Part shown: piece by piece, positions 12,001 to 24,200 of the stretch
Layout: each line of letters opens with the position of its first letter
How positions within the stretch are numbered: position 1 is the stretch's first letter
Source of the DNA: Telmatactis stephensoni
Taxonomy: Eukaryota > Cnidaria > Anthozoa > Actiniaria > Isophelliidae
Length of the DNA: 64,000 nucleotides
Direction of reading: 5' to 3'
Assembly (NCBI GenBank): GCA_029948255.1
Contig: JALIZF010001783.1
Location: 558,001 to 622,000, forward strand
Program-made: the position numbers and the translations under genes
Notes under the pieces: generated by a model
Told to the model about the DNA's origin: nothing
Databases searched by the model: none
Seen by the model: only the letters and a program-made list of their open reading frames with translations

Positions 12001-15000
12001 GTTACGTAATGTAATGTGCTGCACCTTTTTGGGGATATTTTTAGAACTGCATGCTCTGGGATCGTCCAGTGTGTACGCTTGCTGAAAGTTTTTTAATTCA
12101 CCAGTGCTGAACATTTTTGAGTTTTACGATTAAGGTTTTTGAATTTTACACGGCATTCACTATCAGAGCGAACTGAAGTCCTTCATAATTGAAGGAAACA
12201 TGTCATATTTAGCTACAGAGGCTATCTATAAGGGTGCGCGGGAAATCCCTGAGTCGATTATTTAAACGGTGTTTAAACCTGCCCGACGTCTATCTATTGT
12301 TTGAAACAACAGGAAAACATTAGCAAAGACCGCGTAAACACCTTTCAAATAACTGGCCCAGCGTCCTATAATTACACTCTCCTGAAGCAAGGTTGACGAC
12401 ATCCTATGGCCATCGAATGAAGTACAATCGAGCCTCCCCCTAACAGCCACACTCCTACAATGGACAGATGTTGGCCGAAAAGAAATAACATGCAGGGCCC
12501 ATATTTGGCCACTTTAGAAACGAGCTGGGGACTGGGACGAGTTTTGATGCGCAAAGGCACTTGGAATCATTAGTGGGGACAGAAGATCGTACGAGTACAG
12601 TGTTTACAGTGAAATGTCAGGAGTCCAAAGTATAATTGTTGTGATCCTGGCCGTATAGGAAAATCACATCGAAGATTGTCCCCAAGAAAGGTCGCTATAG
12701 AGAGATTGGGGAACTTATGAAATTCGTGAGTTCACTTTTTTATTGCCTTACTTTTTCTTAAGCTTTCCATTACAACACGATTCAGCTGTACCCGGGACAT
12801 AGCAGTTGGCCTCCAGTTTCAAGACGGGCTTGGGGTCAGCGGTTGAACACACATTCACAGCAACCTCGCCTATCCACATCATACGGGAACCTCCACGAAC
12901 GCCTACTGCTGGCCAGTATTTTGAGCCGTTAAGGATGTTGGGATGATCATTGAGAAGGACTTTGAATTTGATGGATATTTCATTGGCTGGAATGTTTGTA
13001 ATTCCTACAATGCTTTTTACATCCCCAAAATCTATTGTACATCGGTCATTCAGGGTGTCATTGACAGTAGACTTGCAGTTGACAGGCTTATTTACAAGGC
13101 TAGCTGAATTCACAATGTTTGAACCGACAACCGGAGTGGAGACGTCTGTGATGGCCATGACTGGAGAGGATTTATTTACTGGTACAATGATCTAGTGAAA
13201 CATAAACATAATTATAAAATATTTGACATTGTACGCGCGCGCTGATTTACTGACATGGCTCGCACAAAAACTTATTTGAAAATATTTATAAAACGATCGC
13301 TTGTATCTCTGTACTGTGATATAAACACGATGGGAGGTGTAGAGCACTCGAAAAGCAAGAGAAACACTCGGCTACGCCTCCTGTTCCTAAGTTTGCTTTT
13401 GTCTTGCTCTACACCTTCCATCGTGTTTACAGTATCACAGTACAGTACAGAGACAAGCGCGCGCGTTTTATATTGCTTAAATAAACATAACTAATAAGGT
13501 ATGTAATTGTAACGCGCTGGCTGATTGGCTAGCAATAATCGTGTATGTATCAGAGGACAGAGACATGGCTCGCACCAAGAGAACAAAAAATTATAAAAGC
13601 AATATGAAACGTATGTCTCTGTACGGAAGGGATAAATACCGAGAAGCGAGGCTTTTAGCCATATACGTCCCGAGGGCCGTAGGCCCGAGGGATGTATATG
13701 GATAAAAGCCGAGCTTGGAGGTATTTATCTGCAGTTATTATATGATTGAGTCTGTTTTCTTTGTTATTCATAGGACTTTATATCACTAAATTCACGATGA
13801 TTATATATTCAAGGGTTTTATATAGAGCTTCTCCGGGATGTATCTGTATAAATCACTTGAATTTATAATTCCCGGGGTTTATCTAGATACATCACTTGAA
13901 TTTATAATTTCGTTCCATACTTCCTTAGATGATTTATGTGTGGACATCAAGACTTAGAAATTTTCTTACTAAGTATACTAAGTAGCGATTTTTGGTGGAA
14001 AAAAAGTCTTTGATAAATGACAGAGATTCGAACCCGAGACTTTCTGCACTCCTATACCCGCTTTTAACCACTATACTACTGAGCTATAACTGATGGAATC
14101 TTCTCAACAAAAAAATCTTTTGTGTGTTCTCATGAAGTTCGTTAGTGTTTCTCTGAATAGAATTGAAAAACAATTATTTAAGGTTTCCTTCTGGGAATTC
14201 GGTAACAATGATCTAATTAGTGATTGTCTTTTTGAATCGCTTTTGTGTGAAAACCTCCTCAATCATATAATAATGTGATATAAACACTCTGGAAGATGTA
14301 GAGTAAAGCATTCGAAAAGCAAGAAAAACAGGCGGCTACGCCTCATATATGTTCCTAAGCTTGTTTTTCTTGTCCTCTACATTTCCCACGTGTTCCCAAT
14401 CCATAGCACAGAATGATCACTAGCTAGCTCGGGTGTACTCAGCAGAGTTAGTGAGGCAAATGACAGAGAATAGCAGTGAAACAGCTCCAAGCTCCAACGG
14501 CATGCAATATAAAACGCGCGCATGCATGTCTCTGTACTGTAATATAACAAGGCAAATGGTTGTGCAATTTGCAATATATATAGCCACAGATTATGTAATA
14601 ATTGGTATATTACGCGCGTTCTGATTGGTCGAAAACCATGTGTGATTACAGTACATATACGCACACATAGATAACGTCGTTGAATCCTACGCGCGCTCTG
14701 ATTGGTTGAAAATTTTTTGAATATTATATAAAACAAATAGATTCCATTGTTCCGTGGGTCTGTTCTCTAATAGATGCACAGAAGACAAGAACAACAGCCA
14801 CGCCACTCGACTTCGTTTTGGGGCGTAATTTTTGTTCTTATCACATTTTGATGTCATCTATGCATCTATTACAGTACAGACGCACGGAAAAATGGAATCT
14901 TTTTGCTAAATAAACAACATATATGTAAGATACATCATAATCAAATTAAAGCCTTCTATAAACTAACCTCGACTTTAAGAGGAGAATTAATCTTTCTCAG

Positions 15001-18000
15001 TAAAATCTTGAATTCTAACTCCATAATCGAGCCAACCTTGTAACAGCTTAATTTGTTGACGATGTTCAAACTAAAAACAGGTACAGCAGCAATCGCTGGT
15101 GGCTTGGGTTTGTGAATGGTCGTCATTTTATCTTTGTTTGCCTCGTTCTTGTAGGCAAGCTTCACGAAGGCATTAAGCTCAACTAAAGGGTTCATGTTCT
15201 GTCTGACTTTCGTAGTTAGCGTCCCAGTTATCTTGTCGCCTAAGAAGTAAATAATCATTCAGAACCAACATCCCAGATCATTTTCAGACTTACATGGGTT
15301 CATCCTTCAGAAAATAAAACTATGCTGTTTTCCTCATATGAGACTTTGAATACTTAGCCTCCTCATCCTCCCTAATTTTCTCCTCGCCCAATCTCGTATA
15401 AAAATACGTCTTTTCATCCTGTGTCACCAAACTCTTCTTCACCTAGCTTTCTTCAGTGTCATTTCCTTTGCCCTTTCCTACTTTAACCCCCACCCTCTCG
15501 CCTCTCCTTACAAAAATTGGCATGGGCATATAACTCGATGACCTTAAGAATTTAGGGTGAAAAGTTTTAAGGTAACGTGACCACGATCCTGGCTCCCATC
15601 AACGAAAAACTTTGATTTAAAATGGGGAGATGGATTTCATGTGTAGGTAGTACTTAATAGTATATTTTCACTTCTTCCCAAGAGATGTATAGGAGACTGC
15701 CTTAATACCTGAACTATCTTTTCTCAATAAGGTGATAAATGCTAATGTTTGATTAAACAAGCAGGTCACGTGACCTGTTTTGCATAATATCTCCTAAATG
15801 AGCAATGGTGGTTCAGGTGTTAAGGCAGATTCATATACCTCTTAGAGGGAGAACTGAAAATATACCACATTATTTCAAGTACAGATGATAGCCATCACCC
15901 CATTTTAGTTCAAATTTTGAGGGTGTATCGAAATGAGGTTCAAGGTCACGTGAGCGGCAAATCCCCGATTTTTTCATCCTGAAATGTTCAGGGCATGGAG
16001 TTATGCATTCATGCAAATTTTGGAGAGGACTGAGCAAAAAATGACGCCAGGAAAAAAAATAAATTGATTTAAGCTGTAATTGGCCTTCAACCCAGGCCTT
16101 AACATACATGCGCTCCGGTTTTTCTCACTTTGATTCAAAGTAGATATTTCTATGTCGTCCAATGCCGTTACATTGTGATTACTGCTTGCGACGACGCCAC
16201 CGGTCGACAAAGCAAAAGAGGAGCTCATAAACTCTAAATAGGTTGAGTAGTACTGCAGAACAATATTTTTGGCGTTCGCTGTTGACGTGTTTAAGTGGCT
16301 GCATTCAGTGTCGAAGATAAGAACATCGTCAATGGAGAATCTGTTGATGACGGTGTTGTTTTGCGGGGTGAGCGTACAAGTCAGCGCTGGCTGGATCTGT
16401 GGAAAATTCAAACAGAAATGTTATCTTATTAACAAGCATCTCTCTTAGATCTCTGGGAGTTTGTGTTTCCTGTGGTATGTAACCGACTGCGTAGGAAGCT
16501 TTTAATTTATAATTCATTCGATCATAATTGCAATCACAGCCCTAGCCTACTGTGAATTTCTCAATACTGTCACCCTGGTGACCATATCCATCAATCACTT
16601 TGTTTACATCATTTTTGCATAGGTCAGATTTCGTATGAGTGTGAAACGGACCGCGCCGAGCCGTGACCATGTCAGTACTAGTGCCGTGTTGACCCGTGTT
16701 GTCTATGAAAACATTCTAAACTCCTGTCGTAACTGTGCCGTGACCGTGAGGTGCCGTTTTCACACTCACAGGCGATACTCTATATAGCTAAAACAATGCA
16801 ACACATAGAACATTTGTTTGGTGTTAGGATGCCTTAAAGAATAGTTGTAAAACTGTAATCAGAGTCTGGGGGATACTGATAAAGGTGAAATAGAACCGTA
16901 CCAGCTCGAACTCTCAAGGAAAACGGAAAATAATTCGAGTTGGAGGCACGAGTTGACAGAGTTGGAGTAAGGCAGTAGTAAATCACTGTGAATATCAGTA
17001 TCAAATCCAGGAGAAATCGCAATTGTTTCAGTTTGTGGAGAGTTTGAATGAGTGAATTTTCACGATGTATAGTATATCCTACCAATATCACCTCGACTGC
17101 ACTCTATAGAATAAAGCTACATGTATAACATTACAACCACTCAAGTGGTTTTTAAGGGCGTGGTCGTCTTCGACACGCCTTAATCTGCCATGAAAGATGA
17201 CAGGTTACGCACAGAAAGTTTCAGTTACCTTTTTGGTATAGAACGCCTGTTGAGTAACGTGTAGCATGTTAGATCCACTACTTAGTCCTGCTCCATTCCA
17301 GTACTTTGAGCCATTTGCCACCAGAGGATGGTCGCTGACATTTACTTTCCATTCAATCACGATTTTGTTGTCTGATTCGGCGCTCACCTTGGGAATTAGA
17401 ATCGAGAATGAAAATCTTCAAAGGTAATTCGAATATTCTACTGACGATGAATGTATGGATGGAGGGATATAGAAGGAAATTGAGAAATGTGAAGAAGAGA
17501 GAGGAAAATAACCAAAAAGAAAATGTTCACAATTAATTAATTTACTCTAGAATGTTACCGTTAGATTCTTAAAGTCCAACGTTGCTCTATCAAAGAAAGT
17601 CTGATCGCTGGAGCTTTTATGGTACGTTGGTGTAGGATTGAGGTTTCCACCATCTCCAGTACCGAGATTTGAGCCTGTACTTGTAACTTTGGCATCAAAT
17701 ACGGCCATAAATGGAAAATCATTGATAGCTGAAGTCAGCTCTACAAGTAGAGGGAAGTTTAGCTTCGGCATATCAATGGTCATGCGATAATAAAGGGTGG
17801 TGTCGACGTCAAACACTGAAAGTCAAATTGAAAGAATTTTAAACAATCTACAGAAATAGATGTTGTTTATAAGAGTATTTGAGAACATAATAGAATGAAA
17901 AGGAACTATATAGCTATGGGAAATTTCTGCAACAACGATCTCTCGACGATGACAACAAAGGACTTTGACTGTCTCATTTCCATGACCATAGTAACGGTGT

Positions 18001-18182
18001 CTCCACATTGGCCACCATTCTACAATGGCCTCTCGACCACCTCTCTACCTTGACAACCTCTACAATGTCTAACTCTGTACAGTGACCATGCACCTGTGTG
18101 CAATGACCACCTCTTTACAATGACCACCTCCCTACAATGACCACCTCTCTACAATCAAATGAGTCATGCAAATAAAGCAATT

Positions 18183-18227
<45 letters not shown>

Positions 18228-21200
18228 GCCTATACTGTGTACAACAACCACCACCTCTCTAGAAATGACCACCTCTTTACAATGACAACCCCCCTCTGTA
18301 CTACACGAAAGCTCTTCCTGGCACTGCTCTAAGTGGTTATTATCATTGGCTCTATACTTACAAGACACTGATGGACTGGTAAGCCTTGTAAAAGTTACTT
18401 TAGGGAAGACACCATAGACTGGTGGAGTGGACGCAACAGGACCAATCTTGTAGCTCGCTCCTGAGGTCGTACCATCGGCTTCACATGAAAAGTAAAGATT
18501 TGCTAAAGGATGCATTTTGGCTTTCACTGTCGCCTCAAACTGGACATTCACAACAGAAGCTTTCGGTAGCGAAGCTATAGTAAATACCAATTCGCCGTTT
18601 GTATAAGCAGGGCCAAAATCGCCTGATCCCGTCAATGACCCACTATTAACGGACAGGTAAGATGAGGAGCAATTGAATTTCAGATTATCTGTGGGTTTAG
18701 CAGTGGCAATTGACTGATTATGCGAAGCAGTTAGGTTAAACATAATCTTATCACCAGGCTTGTAAAAGCTGTTATTAGTAACAATGGGAGCAACAACTAA
18801 CAACCCAGAGGGCGAGGCCTGAGGCGTGGCTCGCCTCACGATGTGGTGTTCAACGGATCGGCGCTCTCGCTTCTTCCTGACAGCCACAAATACATCAACT
18901 ACTGCTTTCTGCTTTCCATCTCTATTTTGTGCTGTGACAGTCATCCCAAACGAGCCACCACTGTGTGATTGTATGTTCTTCAATAACCGAAGCTCTCCCG
19001 TGTGCATATCGATGGCGAATAAGTCAGCTTCGTTTCCACTCGTGATGGAGTAAATGACGTCACCACACGGACATGCAACATCTTTAGCACACCTTTTGCT
19101 GTCCTCGTCTGTAGCTTTGATTGTCGTAACGACCAAACCAGGTTCAGCATCGGCTGAGATTTTAGCCTTGTAGGAATCTTTGAAAAACTTTGGTGGATGG
19201 ACATTGACTGAGACGAGAAATAATACTTATTATTATATTTTGAAAATAATTCAAGAGTTTTGATTGGCTAAGAGCCAAAGGATAAATTCCCATAGTCGCC
19301 GGCTAGCTGCCCAAATTTGGAGTTATGAAAATGTTGAAAACCATTATTCGAAGTTATGACGTAATTTTCTCGAATATGGAATATTAGTTTGCGGTATGAC
19401 GCTAATTTATAACTTCAAGATTTGCATGTATTTCTTGTCAACAAAGCACAACTGCATAGTAAGGATTATTTTCAAAAAATAATAAAACAATTATTGAATT
19501 CGTTTCTCGTAGGATATGGGGAATTATTAAGGCCTCGGTTTGTGTTATCTGCCTCAGCCGAACCCATATCCTACTCGACCTCATCCAATAATTGCTGAAT
19601 GAACATTTACGATCAAGCATAGATAAGGCAAGGAATCTTATGATACTTGCCCAGTCCATAACCATGAATACATAACTATAAAATGTGTGTGTGCTTGTAA
19701 AGAGCCGGGTATAAATCAAATCAAATCAAATCTTTTGGTTTCATAGTATCCTCAGATTTAAAAGTAGCATATTACTGCTAATATCTCCAAGACTCATTCA
19801 CACTCACTACCACTACATTCAATATACTCTACATACAACACTCAACTCACATTTTGATTTTTCAGGCGGACTCGAACACCGGACCACATGCGGTGAGAGG
19901 CGAGTGGCTTAACCACTACGCTACAATGGATAAAGGGTGGAATGACTAGAGAATCGTTCGCTCTCTTCTTTATTAGCAGTCCACCCTTGCTAAAAGCGGT
20001 TTTCATATGAGTGGGATATTGTACGGTCCGTGGTACCTTGGTACGTGTCTGTGGTACCGTGACCGTGTCAGTACCGTAATTTCTATAAAAACATTCGAAA
20101 ATTTTGCCGTAACTGTACCGTGCGGTGACTGTACTGTTTTCCAATCATATGAAAACCACTCTAATTAGTGTCGTGAAAGAGGAAAGAGAGGACAATAAAA
20201 CTGCTTCAAAGCGGGATAAGTTCGCATGCTAAAAGTTTGAATTAACAATAAGTCAAGATAATTTCTGTACTTCTCTTATTTCGTTGTTGTTTTCATACTC
20301 TAGTAATTTCCAATACTTTGTCCGTGACTGATATTTGTACACACATATACTCTTTCTACGGAGATATTGTCACCATGGTAACGCAATAAAAGCATGTTGT
20401 TACCATGGTAACACACTAACAACATATAGGTGGCTACCTGGTTGGTCACATGACTTCCCTCTCCAACACGCCGAACATGCGCAGTCTTTTCCAACGCAGT
20501 TGCCATTCAAGCATTTGGTTTTAATGTGCCTTCAATACACAAAATATAATTTGAGATTCACGAAGGGGCGTCACAAAATAACGATAATAAAAAATGTTTA
20601 TTGTAAATGTCTTATTGCACTTGCGCACTAGTTAACTGTGTGCACTAGTTAATTATGCGTACTAACTGAGGGACACTAGTACTTCTCATACTACATTCTA
20701 ATGTTCTGTGCACACAAATCACAGCTCACTTGTTCGTTATTACTAAACTAAGGGAGGAGAACCAGAGGAAAACTCGGCCTCGAGCTCGGCCACCCATGCT
20801 TCTCAGATAATCTTCAGTTTTGCTGTAAATGTTTGTCTCCGTTTTATTAGTCAATGTGCGCCTATCCACTTTCTCAGTCATTGTATTCTCAGGCTCGAAA
20901 TATAAAATAAACCTTTTATTATTAATCTCAATCGTTCAATAACACTTTTTACAACACTTGATACTAATCTCGCAATCTGATTGGTTGATTAGAGTGTGTC
21001 AATAAGAGGACAGACACACTGCATGTTGACGCGTTTCGGCGCGCGCGCTCGTTCTGTTGCCCCGTTTGATAAGGATTTTTTAATTTTTTCTCAAATAATT
21101 GTTGTAAAAAAACAAATTGAAGATGGTTTTGAGTTGTCTGTATATTGACACAGTCTTGACGCCATAAAATGTTCAAAACTTTGCAGTGAAATCGCGAAAG

Positions 21201-24200
21201 GGCCACAAAAAAGCTCACGCGAATAGCGAGATCGAGAAAGCTTCACTCTCTTCGGAGAGAGAGACAAGCAAGAGATGATATGAATTGTTTGGTCGATATA
21301 TGTTGCATAGCTTATTATAAAATAACCATCATATAACGCGCGTTCTCATTGGCCAAACTCTAAATAAGCATCGGACACGCGCGCGCACTTTCCGAAATTT
21401 TTTTTTGCCATGTGTAAATGAACAGTGAATTTGCTCGAAAACAACGTATTTTATATAAGAAATAGAAAACTTTCCCGCTGTGCTATTTGCAGATTTAAAG
21501 CACTTGGAGATTGATCAGAACACTCGAGAAGCGTTGAGAAGAACTCGTTTATGCCTCGTGCTTCTCTTAACACTTCTCTCGTGTTGTGAACAATCCCCGC
21601 GTGCTCTAAATCTGCACACAGCACGCGCGCGCGTTTTCTATTTCTTCAGTTTTTGTCATTTCTACACATACTCAGCCCTTTTGGAGGAGTAACGCCGACT
21701 TTTTGGAAACAGATGTGCGTGTACAAACTTATAAAGTCCATATATGGAAATAAAATTGCGTTATGATTCTATGAAGCTTGCATGTAAATAATAGGACCAT
21801 CAGTATACCTTTTGCACTCAACAATACACTTGCTGCATTCCACTTCCAATTCATCAGGAACAAATGTTCTGACGAAGAGTCTCTTGTAAAGATCAGCCAA
21901 ACTTCTCCACATTGTAGCCTTTTCCTCGTGACATTGACACCCACATTCTCCTCGTTTGATAATGTGACATATGTCATCTGTTTAATGAATAAAATACACT
22001 TTTAATCAAGGTGTTGATGCGTATGTTGACTTCAAATCGAAATGGTAATTGCTCGCTCAGAATTTGGAGGAGATTTTCTTCAATGATGACGGGAGCAATA
22101 ATGTCGAAAAGCGCCAAAAACTAGACCTTCGTGCGAGTTTTAAACCAAATTTTCGTTCTGGATTAACACTCAAATCCTTTTTCTACCGGTAAAAAACTGA
22201 TGTATCAAGATAAAATACCTGTTTAAAACGGATTTTTGAATTGTACAAACACTTTTCTTGAAGTTATGTTGCAATTAAGCTTTTTCAAGCTGAATATAAA
22301 GAAAACGTACCGGCTAGCAAATGAGCAAATTTTCGATCCAAATGTTCGCTTTGGATGAGCACTTTGATTCAACTTTCATCGGCCAAAACTACTTACAAAC
22401 AACTTAAACTTTCTGACAGAAATGATTTTAGTTTGGTACAAAAGCTATTCTTCAACTAAGGAGTTTTTGTCGCTCACTGCTCGACTGAACTTGAAAAAAA
22501 TCCCCTCTTAATTAAAATCGTGTCACGGCACAAGTTGAAGTTGATCTGAATTGTGTATAAATTCAGGCAATCTTATAATACATGGTGGAAATCCTGAATT
22601 TTTGCAAGAGATGTTTTGCTTTTCCTGTCCTGTCCTGTTTTGTACGTCCTTCCCTCCCCTCCCCTCCCCTCCCCTCCCCTTTTCTTCTCCTTCTCTTTCT
22701 TCTTCTTCTTCCTTCTTTTTCGTCCTCTTTTATTCTTCATTTCTTTATCTCCCCATGTTCGAATATTATTCATGCATGCAGGAGGCCCGATATCTGTCAG
22801 ACTCATGACGTTTATATCCGAGAAGGGGTCCAATTTTCATTTCAGAGAAAGATACGAATTAGTCTTTCATTAATTTGTCACAATGTCTTATGTCTAAAGT
22901 TTTAATCACAAGTTTCCCAACTAAAAAGCAAGCAGGTGCCGGGCAATATCTCTGGAGTTTCCGTATAGCTTGTTTTGAAAGCATATGACTGTTAGAGTCT
23001 ACGGGAAAAGAGAAAGATGAGGAGAAGAAAAGAGAAGTGAAGGAGAAGAAAAACATGATTTAGAAACAGAAAAGGAAAAAACAGAAACCAAGAACAGAAT
23101 TAGCTGGAAAGAGAATACGCGAATAGAAATTAACACGGAAGACATCATTCTAGATATAGTATTTATAATCAACGGTATTATACTTTAAACTTTTTATTAC
23201 ATTTTTTTGAAGACAAACCTGAATCTATACTTTTTATCGTGTACCAAACGGCTTGCTTTGTTAAGTTTCTCAGATCAGAGACTTTTCTTCCCAAAATTGC
23301 TAAATAATCCTAGTTGGTCAAATTAGAATTTACTTTTACTACTAAGTCGCTGAGACAAGGACTTGCATGAGGCACTTTTAGAAAAGAACCCCAGCTGTCA
23401 CCTCAGCTCTAAAAGGTGTACACTTTTAAACTAACGGTAGATCCACAACAGAGCAAAACAAGTTGTTAAAACGTCGGGAAGAAGAGAGACTTAAAAAAGA
23501 AAGGTTTCAATTTGAGGTTAGATCTTAAAAACGTTTTTCGGAGTTAAGTTTACGTCATATTTGCCCGCGTTGCCATGGCTACAGTTTCAGATGTCATTTT
23601 CGCAATATCCCAGTACAGAATGCTGCTTCCATCTGTCCATCGGAAGCGATATTCTTTTCAGGAAAAATACACTCATTCAAAAGAAAATAAAAACAATTCG
23701 AAAGAAAAGTTTAGATCACTTTCATTTATCAATTAAAATAAAAGCTTTTTCTTGGATTGAAGCGATTATTATATATTAAATCGTTGCTCAATTGAAATAT
23801 CAACTGACATTTTTCACAGCAACATTTTGCTTCGAATATTAGTCTTTTTGGCGATTAGAAATATACTCATAAAAACATTTAATTCGCTTAGTGGGATTAG
23901 AATAAAACTTCAGATCTGGCTACTTCGAGATTGTTAAACTTAAAAAATAGTGCGCGAGTTCCAAATTTTAAAATTAGAATTTCTATTGAGATTTTCAGGT
24001 TCTCAACTAAGAGAACCACATGCTGAACGTTCAGTATTTCTCAATCAACGATAAATTTCTAGTGTTTTTTTTTTCTTGGTAAATAAAAGGCACCTTACAA
24101 CCGACTTCTCTATCGCTCGTAAAATTTTCATAAATAAAATAACAGTTATCAATTCACAGTGTAAAATATATAGTTAATTTACGAATGAAAATACTCTCGA

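Noticed and set aside
18132..18361. Poly-Cys tail of the long cadherin frame
   Set aside because: It lies past the T|gtaagt donor and reads a CAA microsatellite; the exon ends at 18362.
19866..19930. Functional tRNA gene on the minus strand
   Set aside because: A and B boxes are present, but a body and a GATTT-repeat tail follow, which marks a SINE.
20750..20930. Minus-strand open stretch (…TETNIYSKTEDYLRSMGGRARGR…)
   Set aside because: No splice pair in the phase needed by the surrounding gene; exon 3 at 20438-20529 fills the gap instead.
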